64,000 nt of DNA from the NCBI GenBank assembly GCA_036346395.1, contig CM070594.1, positions 30,165,385-30,229,384 on the forward strand, in the 5' to 3' direction. The DNA is from Hsuehochloa calcarea. Lineage: Eukaryota > Streptophyta > Magnoliopsida > Poales > Poaceae. The position numbers were made by a program, and so were the translations under genes. Positions within the stretch are counted from its first letter, which is position 1. Each line of letters begins with the position of its first letter. Below the pieces are notes generated by a model. That model did not search any database. It had not been told where the DNA came from and worked only from the letters and a program-made list of their open reading frames with translations. Shown here piece after piece: positions 47,512 through 57,115 of this stretch.

Positions 47512-47523
47512 GCTCTGATACCA
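47512..47523 (-). other. Primer binding site of gypsy-E (tRNA-iMet)
   Basis: The minus strand reads TGGTATCAGAGC, two bases from the 5' LTR at 47526. Confidence 0.9.
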
Positions 47524-47525
47524 AC

Positions 47526-49861
47526 TGTAACACCCCAGCCCAACACTGAGCCTAGAATGCCACCTCACTACTCTTCCAACTAATAAATATTGACACACTA
47601 TATAATTACAGCAAGACAACAATGATAATCATATCAATGGATCACAAAAGAACATGCATAATTATGGATCAAACGACAATAAATAATCAATGGGAATTAT
47701 AACCAGGTAAATAATCCAAAGTAGCATCAACCAAAGAATCTAAATTAATAAAGCAAATAGTCTAGTCCAAATGATGTCCTAAAATTTATTCAACCTCTAA
47801 CATGTCCAAGTGTAAACCAATATTGAATGAAAATATTATCATGGCGAATGATCATGTGATGTCCATGTGCTCTACTCGCTCTCAATTACGGCATCCTCGA
47901 AGATCACCTAAAGACAACAATAGAGCAAGGGTGAGTCCACGACTCAGCAAACACATCCATAAACAACGAACAATAATACATCAACAGCATTCAATAACTT
48001 CATTATCATCACAGGCACTTTCATTAATATTCTCAGTCATTAATCTCATTTATGAATGCAACTCTATTCTACATGTCCACATGCACTTCTTTCGCGTATA
48101 CCGGTATAGCGTGAGTGAATGCTCGCGACAACATTCACTCTCAAGCCCGTTCCTCCATAAGGATCGGGGACCTCCTCCACTCCCGTGGAGTTGTGATCAA
48201 TCATGATCACCTTCTCTTATGCAAAGATGCTTATGAATGCAAACATGCAAACTCCATCATAAACATCATATCCACTTTCCATCATGCTTGTCAACAAAGA
48301 TATAAACATACCAATTCATTGTTTGCAATTAAATAAAATAAAAGCACAACAATAATGGTAATAGAAGATAAAGAAAACAGTGATCGATCATTGATCGCTG
48401 TCTACCATGCACTTGCCTTTACTAGCAGCGACGCACGATTTGGCTAGAAGACGGCAACAAACACGACGCCTCTCCTACATTAAATACACACATTTCAATA
48501 CAAGCTACAGCATCATAAGAACAACAATCAAGATACATCGCTCCTACACGTCCCCAAATATACCACATTACGCCGGTACCGACTAGTTACCTATAGCTGA
48601 CCGGTTACTAAAAAGAGCGTAACTTTTGACTCGAAAGTCCGATCACCACAAACCACCCCATTCTGGATTCTTTATAAAATTATCCACCTTTTCTTAGATT
48701 ACGAAGACTTCTAAATAAATCATCTAACCCTCCGTATTTAGCCCAGAAAACCGATCTGTCCGCTTCGGAACAGCAGACTTAATAAATTCATAACTTTTGA
48801 TTTACTCAACCAAAATACGCGTTCTCAGATCCTACAGAACCATTGGACAATTATCTACAACTTTCATGTAGATCAAAAACTCTAATTAGGCTATTTACTA
48901 TTTTTAGTTTACAGTCTACCAAAACAGCGCCGAAAGGCGACAACCCTAAAAACAGCGGTCTTCCGAACATCATAACTCGAATTATACTTGTCCGATTGAC
49001 ATGATTAAATATGCTATAGAAAGATATCGAAATTATCTACAATTAACTAGTAGATGGTATTTCCAAGATTCGCCCTTAAGATACCCGAATAAATCGTACA
49101 ACAAAACAGCGGCTAAACAGATCTATTAATCAGCTTCTCTAATTAATATTGATTATAATCTTCTAATTACTGCATGCAAATCACAATAATTAATCAACTA
49201 CCAATGCAGCACTAATCGTTGATTGATAGCACTAACAACCGCAAGAGAACAAATCAACAAGACTGATGATGGCGGCGATAGACACAGCGATCGGTGACCA
49301 CGCAGCTGCTGGCGGTCTGATCTGATCTGATCGCAGATTGGGCGTTCGGCTCGGCAGCTCCAGAGAAAACAGCAGCAGGGCACTGTAGTGGCGGCAAGAC
49401 ACAACCGCAAGAAGTAGGGACGGCGCTTCTGCGGCAAAGAGACGATGTGGCGCCACGACCTCCACGGGTCCTTGGCGCGGCCAGCGAAGCGGCCAAGACA
49501 AAGAGGCTCGGCGGTAGCAGTGGGCGGCTTCTGTGCTGAGCGGCTGCAGTAGCGCCTGGTCAGCTTCCACAGCGCGGCAACAAAGGCCGGAGCGAGCGCT
49601 GGCGGCGGCTGATTTTCCAGAGAACAGAAAAACTGGCGGCTGGCTTGGGAAAAAGAGACTAGGGTTTTCTAAAATAACCACAAACCTATTTATAGCTCAT
49701 AAAAAAATTCCGAAAATACTATTTTTTCATGAATTCCTTTTATTTAATTACACCCAGGCCCTTAAGAGGTTAATAATTAATTAATTATTGTTACTCTTTA
49801 ATTAATTCCGCTCCGACCCTTAGGACGCGATTAATACTAATTTTATTTTCAGAGTATTACA
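47526..49861 (-). repeat. 5' LTR of gypsy-E
   Basis: 2336 bp, same ends as the 3' LTR. TATA box 49686-49694 (minus), hairpin cluster 48113-48210, ATACCGGTAT palindrome at about 48097-48108. Its sequence looks undisturbed where the 3' LTR shows small losses. Confidence 0.95.
49686..49694 (-). promoter_or_regulatory. TATA box of gypsy-E 5' LTR
   Basis: The minus strand reads TATAAATAG within the LTR, about 170 bp from its start. Confidence 0.7.
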
Positions 49862-50227
49862 CCAGGTTTTATAGGAAAATCAGAATATTCTTTTTGATAC
49901 AAATTTTTATACACTTTCTTAATTTTAGTGATTCCTTCATGATAATCACAATGAGTTTTCCATAGTAAGTAGGCAAAATTAATGTAAGCTACATGATCAA
50001 ATTCTTTGAGAGAAATCCCTTGAAACAACAAGTTACGAGCTTGAGCATTTAAATCAACATCTGTTTTATTTAGATTAATACCAGTAACCAGAACCTCATA
50101 AGGTTTAGAAACCTTATTCCAAACATCACTAACTTGGGCTTCAATATAAGCTTGCATACGACACTTTCAAAAAGCAATATCAGTACCATCTAGCATGGGG
50201 GCGATTCACATACCTTCTCGACGCCAT
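49862..50227 (-). pseudogene. copia-B gag, N-terminal part
   Basis: The minus-strand ATG at 50225-50227 (MASRR) follows the PBS by 8 bp. A frameshift and a TGA (near 50169) interrupt the first 30 codons. From 50157 the frame is open to the gypsy-E insertion (MQAYIEAQVSDVWNKV ... ARNLLFQGISLKEFDHV), matching the copia-A Gag start (YIQAQGYAIWRKV, ARNIIIQGLSRSEFDRI). The reading continues at 40229. Confidence 0.88.
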
Positions 50228-50234
50228 AGCAACC

Positions 50235-50247
50235 GGCTCTGATACCA
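50235..50247 (-). other. Primer binding site of copia-B (tRNA-iMet)
   Basis: The minus strand reads TGGTATCAGAGCC, two bases from the 5' LTR at 50250. Confidence 0.9.
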
Positions 50248-50249
50248 CT

Positions 50250-52085
50250 TGTAAGATCGGATACGACAATCAGAGAGGGGAGGTTAATGATTGTAGTGCC
50301 TTCTTTTAGAATTACCGAAGAGGATCTACGTTGGATTTAACCGACAACTGAATAAACCGTACTCGTACGAGATGTCTCCTCGTCGTCGTGGTCGAAACTG
50401 CTCCGATCTGCTCCGCCAGTTGATGCTATTGTCGACAATCGGGTTATCAGTACAACACGTGATCGAAGAAGGTGAAGTCGAACTGGTCGAATGAGTTTTG
50501 ATCACCTAGTCGAAAGGATTCGACTATCAGATTTCTTTCATCCTCCGACTTAGGAGAGTCATTCACTGCAAGGAACAAGAACAAATCGAAGACGATGAAT
50601 GAGAACAAAGTGAACATAATGCCCAGAAGCACATGCCACTAGCGATGACTAATCTTTCTTGGCTACAAAGTGCCCTAATAACAACCCTCAAACCCTAGCA
50701 CGAAAACACCAAAAGCTTTCTACCCCAAAAGTGTCGCCCAAAAGTTCCAGGTGACTAGTAACTCTTAACCTCTTCCAGCTTTTATATACTAGAGCCCTAA
50801 ACCATGTCCTTATCAACATGGGCACACAATCCTATCTCTTTCGAAAATCAAGGGACTCGAAACCCCTCCAAACACGGGTTTTCCAACATCTCTAAACCTT
50901 CTGGTTATAGACACCTTCCATAATCCCTCACGCGTCAAAGCCTCGAGGACTGCACCTCCTGTAACTTCTCCACGCATCATACATCCACCTTTGATCTCCA
51001 CGTGCACCAGCGTAAGCCCGACCACCTCGTGACATCTTCGATCGCCTAAACCTTGGATTTTCCCCATCCTAGATCCGGTGCTCCTCGTCATCGACCATTA
51101 CCGTCTCCACGCTCAACCTGCACATGCAAGGATCAAAGAACATTTTTCCAGTACAAGTTCTCCAACTTGACTAATATCAGTACACACACATATATCACAT
51201 TCTCATCTATCAATAAACACGAATCAGATCATCCACAACCTTAATTTCCATGCTTTGAAAAAAAAAACTTGAGGCCATTCTGAAAAACCGGTCTGACCAC
51301 TTTGTACAAGCCGGTCAGACCACTGGCCGACCAGACACGAGTACTCAAGGTACTCGAAGAATACAAGAAATGAAGCACTCAAAGCCTTCGACTACCTACC
51401 AGAAGCCTACGACCACCGATTAGAAGCCTTCGACCACTGATCACAAAGCCTACGACTACCGATCAAAAGCCTACGATCACTAGTCACAAAGCCTACGACT
51501 ACCGATCAGAAGCCTACGGCCACAGATCGCAGAGCCTACGACTACCGATCGCAAAGCCTACGACTACCAATGAGAAGCCTACACCACCGATCGTGAAGCC
51601 TACGACTACTGATCACTGGCGAGACACTCTAGCTATCTATCATCGACCATACATTGTAGCTTCGACTATCGACTATGCACTGTAGCTTTCGATCATCGAC
51701 CCGGCACTGTAACTTTCGACCTTCGACTATACCCTATAGCTTCAAATATGCGCCTCCGACTGTCCTTCGTACTCGGTACACACATCGACTCATGACCGAT
51801 TACATTACTTGATACTCGGAGCTACAGTGCTCGAGGTACAATACTCTGAACTCTATCACTCGGAACTCGAAGCTACAGTACTCTTAGTCCAGTCGAAAAG
51901 AATCATCGAGTATCACCGTTTAGACCACCCGATACAAGGTATGATCAGACCACCAAAACTGAATATTCAACAACTGAAACTTTCACAAACGCAAATTTCA
52001 ATGTAGCCAAAAGTCAATTATTCATCATCGCAAAATTTACGACTAGTCCATATGTTCTTTTGTGACCAGTCCACATGGTCTAACA
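50250..52085 (-). repeat. 5' LTR of copia-B
   Basis: 1836 bp. The minus strand starts TGTTAGACCATGTGG and ends CTTACA. TATATAAA on the minus strand at 50781-50788. U3 holds about ten copies of a 25-bp unit (51380-51610; core AGCCTACGACTACCGATC), a second repeat family (TGTAGCTTCGAC, 51650-51740) and GGTCAGACC motifs (51290-51325). Flanking bases 52086-52090 are AACAC; the matching duplication cannot be seen because the other end is truncated. Confidence 0.9.
50781..50788 (-). promoter_or_regulatory. TATA box of copia-B 5' LTR
   Basis: The minus strand reads TATATAAA about 1.3 kb from the LTR start, downstream of the repeat-rich U3. Confidence 0.6.
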
Positions 52086-52659
52086 AACACACAATTAAAA
52101 AGGTAAAAAACATACTAATTAGAGCCTTCAACGGTGGGGGATAACATGTACATTTAGACAAATTTAGTCAATTAAGTCAAGTCTACCATTTTATTTTGAA
52201 AATGCACTTCAAACTAGAGAATTCATTTATTTAAAATTGATTTTCAAACGAAGTCAGTGCATAATTAACATACATAAGGGTTGTGATAGTAAAAGTGAAA
52301 TATCTTTTATCGTCCATGTGATACAAAATATGAGTCTTGGCTCATTTAAACTATGCATTGAGCCACGGACAATGGATATAATTTTAGCTGAATCCAAGTA
52401 TTTTATCCAAAGAAAAAAATGATCATTTACAAAAAGAAAACTTGGACAACGGACAAGTATTAACAAATAGAACATACTATATCTTACAACACTAATGATC
52501 AAGAAACACAGAAAAAGTTCTTTTGCGTTATGAAGAGTTCTTTTGCGGTACCCATATATTATTTTCGACAGTTTATTTAGTGTTTGACCAACAAGGTGAC
52601 TAGATCAAGATGAATAGGAGCACTATACTTTTTTGACTCTGATGGTATTCAACCTTTTC
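52086..52659. other. Unassigned AT-rich stretch
   Basis: About 570 bp to the right of copia-B with no ORF or repeat that I recognise. On the minus strand 52640-52650 resembles a decayed PBS (ATCAGAGTC versus ATCAGAGCC), which would suit the LTR-like arm to its right. The match is short and may be chance. Confidence 0.3.
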
Positions 52660-54515
52660 TCCACTTCAGTAGTTATGGAAGGTATGAAGATCAAAAATAC
52701 AAGCAGAACAGAAGTCTTGTGTTGAAACCGAAAATCCCCGAGGCAAGACCTCTTGGCCAGTCTGATCGTGGCCAGGCCAATCTAACCCGCTTGAGGGCTA
52801 GTATGACCGATGTTCATCCAGTTTGACCTCCACTGCAGAGACAGTAGCCCACGACAAACTCAAAATGACCTAACTCTTGATTCCTAGCTCCAAATCCCCC
52901 GAGATTTTATCCATAGCTGATCAAAAAGGTTAGAAACTATTCCAATCGACCATTGGGACGATCGAAACCAAAAGTTCCACAAAATTATTTGATGAGGTCA
53001 AGAAGACATAAGAACCTAGGAAATTCAAAGTTTGATTAAAAAACTTGCTCATGGGAGGATGATAGTCAAGATGACCCTAGATCAAATCTGACAAGTCCTA
53101 GTAAGCTAGATCACAACAAAAGACATAAGAAAAATAAAAGGAACACACAATATTCCAAAGGCATCAAAGAGAGAGCAAAAACAAGACATAACCAATCTTG
53201 GGAAAACCTTACTTGGATTGATTAAAAATATTGTTGGTTTACAACCACTCCACTATAGAGGAAAAATGCTCAACACTTGAGCGTTCAATCAATCCATCTT
53301 TCTCAAACTATAGTTTCCTCTATTTCCACTTTTCCTAAATATCAAATTAGAGTTTCTTCTTGGAAGGGTTTCTTGGGTGCAAATCCCACACCTCTTCCTT
53401 TTATAGCGGATACTAGATCTAGAGAGAAAAACCTTATCGGGTGCTCGTTAAGCCAACACACAAATTCGTTTACACTCACGCACGCTTCTCAAAGTAGGTG
53501 ATGACAAATCGGGTCTTCGAATCCATCTCTTTGTGATCATCTTTTCTTGACCTAAATCGCCTCTCGTTACGTCGTCTTGCGTAGTGGTTTCTCTATGGTC
53601 ACCAACCCGGTATTTTGGTGAAGGTACCAAAATACACATTCTCAATCCTTCTCCGAAGACCGAGTCATATCCTCGTGAAGTAATCATATGCTTCACCACG
53701 TGTAGGTTAATCAATGACTCACTTCATATCGGCAAGTCTCTCCCACCCGGCTTTCACCGGGACCATCATGGCACTTGCACCGACCCGCGCCACTTGATGC
53801 AACCCATCGCACGAAACTCATCGTTCAATCGCTTTTTTCCATCTTGCGCCAATGTTAACTTCACCCACCTCACCAGACATTTTTGGTCGTTCTAAACCTT
53901 GGCTCTCCTAGCCTAGTCTCGATTATCCTCATCATTGGCAGTCATTAACTCGAAGCCACATGCACAACAATAGGCCAATAAATCGATTTCGGATACAAGT
54001 TCTTTGTAACCTACCCCACGTTAGGCAAAACAAGCATCATGCAACATCTATGTGCTGAAACCTATGACTTTGACCAATCCCATGAAACTCACTGCCTTCA
54101 CGGCCCATGGCTGGTCAGACCGCTCCACTAGTCTAACCGCCAACCAACAAACGATCAGACCGCCTGGGACTTAGGAAATTTTCCCTGGTCTCAACACTAC
54201 AATCTCTCTCAAAATTTCAAACTCTAACTAGTTTTTCCTCGAAACTCCATTTTCAATGAGACTAAGTGCAAATGCATCCCCTCACTTTCCTACACGTGAT
54301 TTTTGTCCGATTCCAAAATTTACAATTTCATTTTCGGCCGATCAGACCGCCGCATATGGTCGGTCTGACTGTCTTGCCCCGAGTGGCCTTGCGCTAGCCC
54401 AAGGTTGGTTAGACCGCCTCTAATCCGACAGTCAACTGAACTTTTCAAAAATGAGGGTTTTCTAAACGCCTCGATACTATTGCTAATTATTCGATACACT
54501 AATATTATAATCATC
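52660..54515 (-). repeat. Left LTR-like arm (inverted copy of 57116-58838)
   Basis: This arm and the right arm are homologous in inverted orientation over most of their length. Examples: TATTCCAATCGACCATTGGGAC (about 52939-52960) against the complement of 58565-58590, the CGGTCTTCGGAGAAGGAT-type block (53640-53660 and 57878-57897), and the block around 54020-54045 against 57498-57520. The minus strand has a TATA-like CTATAAAAGG at 53397-53406, so it would be transcribed leftward. Its U3-like part (54100-54430) carries GGTCTGACC/GGTCAGACC motifs. Most likely a decayed Sirevirus-like LTR; the borders are approximate. Confidence 0.55.
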
Positions 54516-54520
54516 TACTC

Positions 54521-54562
54521 ATGATCTCCGCGTTTAGTTTAATGATCTCCGCATTTAGTTTG
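54521..54562 (+). repeat. 21-bp tandem duplication
   Basis: ATGATCTCCGCGTTTAGTTTA followed by a copy with two changes. Confidence 0.8.
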
Positions 54563-55190
54563 ATCAACTAAGTGCGGTACTTGCCCCTAACCATAGCCGA
54601 TTCTTTGTAAGTATTGAAATATCTTCCAAAAAGGACAAGGGAGTCATTGACACTAAAGTCTAAACAGATCGTATGTTTGAGCAGCCTTTTCCTCTACTCA
54701 TCTCTATCTATTCTTTGCATGCATCTCCCAGCTAACGGGTCAGATTTGAGTGCATCGTGTCCTCCTGTGCCCTAGCGAGCTCAAGAATGTCAGGGAGGCA
54801 CAGTGCTCCGAATGCAGCCGCCACTTAGCCGTCGGCAGATCCATCAACATGGAGTTCCTTAAATGTCGAGAATGTTTCCATGGAGCCAAAAAAATATCAG
54901 ACAATTCTTCCCGTTGATCTATTTGGAATTATTTGAAGAATAAGGATGCTGTGAAGAATTGGCAAACTGGCATCGTCTATTAAGATATCTGGCAAGAAGA
55001 ACAATGGGATTTTTTTTTTCAAATAAAGGAATGAGTGGATTCCTTGAAGACACTATTTATTTTCAAGATAAAGTAATATAAGTTGAAATAAAAGGTCCAT
55101 AATAGCCGTTATAAACTGACGATTAGATTACTACCTCGTACGGGCGTAGTAGAAGGAACCATAAAAAAACTCATTACGAACCGTTGAAAA
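54563..55190. other. Low-copy-looking DNA with short open segments on both strands
   Basis: No transposon signature is seen. At about 54745-54900 both strands are open over some 45 codons apart from one stop: the plus strand reads a Cys-pair segment (CSECSRHLAVGRS ... CRECFHG) and the minus strand reads METFSTFKELHVDGSAD with one TAA. I recognise neither. It could be a remnant of a host gene. The remainder is AT-rich without features. Confidence 0.3.
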
Positions 55191-55194
55191 CATG

Positions 55195-55419
55195 GTACAG
55201 ATGTTCTTTTTGGCAACAAATATGCAGTACCTTTGCTTTTTCAGAAAGTTCTGGAATGGAAAATGATGTCTCGTCAACCACAACGTCAGGAGATAATGGT
55301 TTTTCAGTGAATACAGCTACCATTGATGATGTTAAAATCACCCTTTTCATAGAAGAAGCTTTCTAGCAGGAGACCAGAATATTCAGTGTTTCTTTCACTG
55401 CTGAGTCAATCAACTCAGC
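55195..55419 (-). pseudogene. CCR-like NAD(P)-dependent reductase, third exon, broken
   Basis: The minus strand, after an acceptor TTTTTAG at about 55420-55426, encodes AELIDSAVKETLNILVSC, a stop (TAG, about 55365), KASSMKRVILTSSMVAVF and VVVDETSFSIPELSEKAK. This is the characteristic second quarter of plant cinnamoyl-CoA reductase-like / dihydroflavonol reductase-like short-chain dehydrogenases, where the TSS segment is in the catalytic neighbourhood. After about 55220 the protein similarity is lost. The in-frame stop and the absence of exons 4-5 mark a pseudogene. Family role: NADPH-dependent reduction of aldehydes, thioesters or flavonoid ketones in the cytosol. Confidence 0.75.
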
Positions 55420-55654
55420 CTAAAAAGTACAAGATTGGTTAAATATGGTAATTTTAACAAGCCTGAAACTTTTGTCAGTGGGGGAGAAAAACAAATTCTA
55501 AAGGTCTTTCCAATTTAATTCCCCCCCCCCCCCGATGCCTCAATTAAATCAGGCAAAATGAACACAATATGCAAATGAAACTCCCAATAAAATGAAGCAG
55601 GAATGAATGCCATTTGCACATTATTGAACAATAACGAGGCAAAGCAATACAAAC

Positions 55655-55821
55655 CTGAGGACCTTTTGGGTTATTGTAGAAAGGAGAAGCTGTGTGAAAT
55701 ACACATTCACAACCATCAACTACAGAATCAAAGGACCCTTCTAATAAATCTGCTTTAAATAGTTGCAGTCTCTCAGCAGATCCATCTGGAGCACATAAAT
55801 GTTCTGTTTTCTTCGCGTCAG
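55655..55821 (-). pseudogene. CCR-like reductase, second exon (intact)
   Basis: The minus-strand exon of 167 bp has a GGTTTCAG acceptor (55822 and up) and a GT donor at 55653-55654. It reads DAKKTEHLCAPDGSAERL, LFKADLLEGSFDSVVDGC and VFHTASPFYNNPKGPQ without interruption. This matches the Rossmann-fold part of plant CCR-like reductases, including the typical VFHTASP segment. The phase fits exon 3 (55419). The intron between them is 235 bp and contains a 13-base C run (55521-55533). No first exon (with the GxxGxxA nucleotide-binding loop) is visible between 55824 and 57000, so the gene is a fragment. Confidence 0.8.
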
Positions 55822-55823
55822 CT

Positions 55824-56585
55824 GAAACCAGTAAATGAATAAATTTGAAGTTAATTATCCTCTGCCAAATGTACAGGTGATAGAATACAACTTGGAACTA
55901 TCACCTACAAAATATAACTGTAAAATATGTAGGATTAAGAACATAAGATCTGTGGCCTCTTTTTATGCCTCTACTTCATTCTCCATGCTTAGGCTGTTAT
56001 GGTCTATGGAAATAAATTATATGTGCATTAAAATCAGTTCATGGGAATTGGTTGTCTCCATTATAATATATTGATTGTCTCCATTATAATATATTGAGAT
56101 CTTTTAGAAAGTATAAGACAGAAATATTCAATCAATTACTGTAAAATATTGTCTTTGGAAAATTTATCTAATACTCAAAAAGATGGTAGGAGTAGTTCTG
56201 ATTAGTTTGTGATCACTACAGTTCGCAGAAAGCACAGAAAGTACACAACTAATGCAAATTTTGCAAAATTTTGTGAATTTGTTTGGTTACTATGCCCTAC
56301 CAAATACACCACATTTGATTCAATAAACGTGATAGATGCTCCAAAACGACCCAAAATTTGTAGAGTTGACAAATTTGGCTTTTCTACCAATGTTAATCAA
56401 CTTAAAAGCCCAACTTTATTTTGTGACATCATTTTTCTTAAATTTGGACAATTATCTCCTATACCACAACTTAAATGCTGTCCCCATGATTCTCTCCACA
56501 AAACTACTCAAACCATTTTTCCCAAAATAAATTAGCTGCTGGCAACTATAAATTTATTAGTAATGTTGTATAATCGAGATCGCGT
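55824..56585. other. AT-rich stretch without recognisable gene
   Basis: Apart from the 23-bp duplication I see no feature. The ORFs at 56209-56535 (both strands) lack family resemblance. The section around 56190-56540 has the look of a short non-autonomous element, but no matching terminal repeats could be identified. Confidence 0.3.
56052..56097 (+). repeat. 23-bp perfect tandem duplication
   Basis: Two identical copies of TTGTCTCCATTATAATATAT plus TGA. AT-rich, no coding context. Confidence 0.9.
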
Positions 56586-57004
56586 TGCCGACGAATGAAA
56601 CTCTGTAACTCACAAATAATAAACAATAGATAAGAACACAAAGATGTAGTTCCAGTCTTCTCTCTATATTGATTTCTCTACTCGTAGGCTTATATGTATA
56701 ATGAGAGTTCCTGTCTCCCTTTATATAGGAGGAGGAAGTCGCCCTTCATACATAATTGTACCTCGAAAACGGGCCGATATATATACAGCAAGTAATACCG
56801 TTTCATCTATTTATTGTCATATATATGAGATCAAGCAAACTAGGATGTTTTGTTTTCATTCTAGTTGGTTGTCTTATTCTCACAAATTATGTTGTGTCGT
56901 TGATACATGATGATCTCACTCACAGAACTTCCTGAACTCGTGGGGAGCCACCTGTAACCCTTTTCCCACCGAGCCGACCAGGCTAGCTAACTTCAATTTT
57001 AGCA
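56586..57004 (-). repeat. Short Tat-type LTR remnant
   Basis: The plus strand starts TGCCGACGAATG and ends TTTTAGCA; on the right it is followed by a tract that on the minus strand reads TTTTGGGGGGCCAG (57005-57018). The Tat LTR at 58841-59311 has the same plan: TGTCGACGAT start and a GGGGGGTCAT tract just outside. The minus strand has TATATAAAG at 56719-56727. 419 bp fits a Tat-lineage LTR. It looks like a 3' LTR whose internal region was lost. Confidence 0.55.
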
Positions 57005-57115
57005 CTGGCCCCCCAAAATGGTCAGTACATGTACAAGTACAACGCTGCAAGTAGATAGTGCACTATCTCTACGAATGCAATTGTGGATATTATGGAGATA
57101 TGCTCATAATCTTAA

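Larger units (their letters stand above)
40230..49861 (-). mobile_element. gypsy-E: complete chromovirus-like LTR element
   Basis: A 9632-bp minus-strand element: 5' LTR 47526-49861, PBS, gag-pol, PPT, 3' LTR 40230-42537, target duplication CCAGG (40225-40229 and 49862-49866). The two LTRs are identical over long stretches (for example 40506-41040 and 47802-48336), so insertion is recent. It lies 147 bp from gypsy-D in the opposite orientation. Confidence 0.95.
15475..52085 (-). mobile_element. copia-B: nested, truncated Sirevirus-like Ty1/copia element
   Basis: Minus-strand element with 5' LTR 50250-52085, PBS, gag, protease, integrase and part of RT, PPT, and a 3' LTR fragment 15475-16561. 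It is split by copia-A, gypsy-D and gypsy-E. Joining the pieces at one copy of each TSD gives continuous reading across every insertion. Most of RT and all of RNase H are deleted, and the 3' LTR keeps only U3. It is the oldest of the four in the nest. Gag with a zinc knuckle followed by an acidic region, and palindrome-rich LTRs, suggest the Sirevirus/Maximus lineage (inference). Confidence 0.85.

Noticed and set aside
51380..51610. CRISPR-like array (regular short repeats with variable spacers)
   Set aside because: The 25-bp units are imperfect, contiguous and sit inside a copia LTR U3. This is plant transposon sequence.
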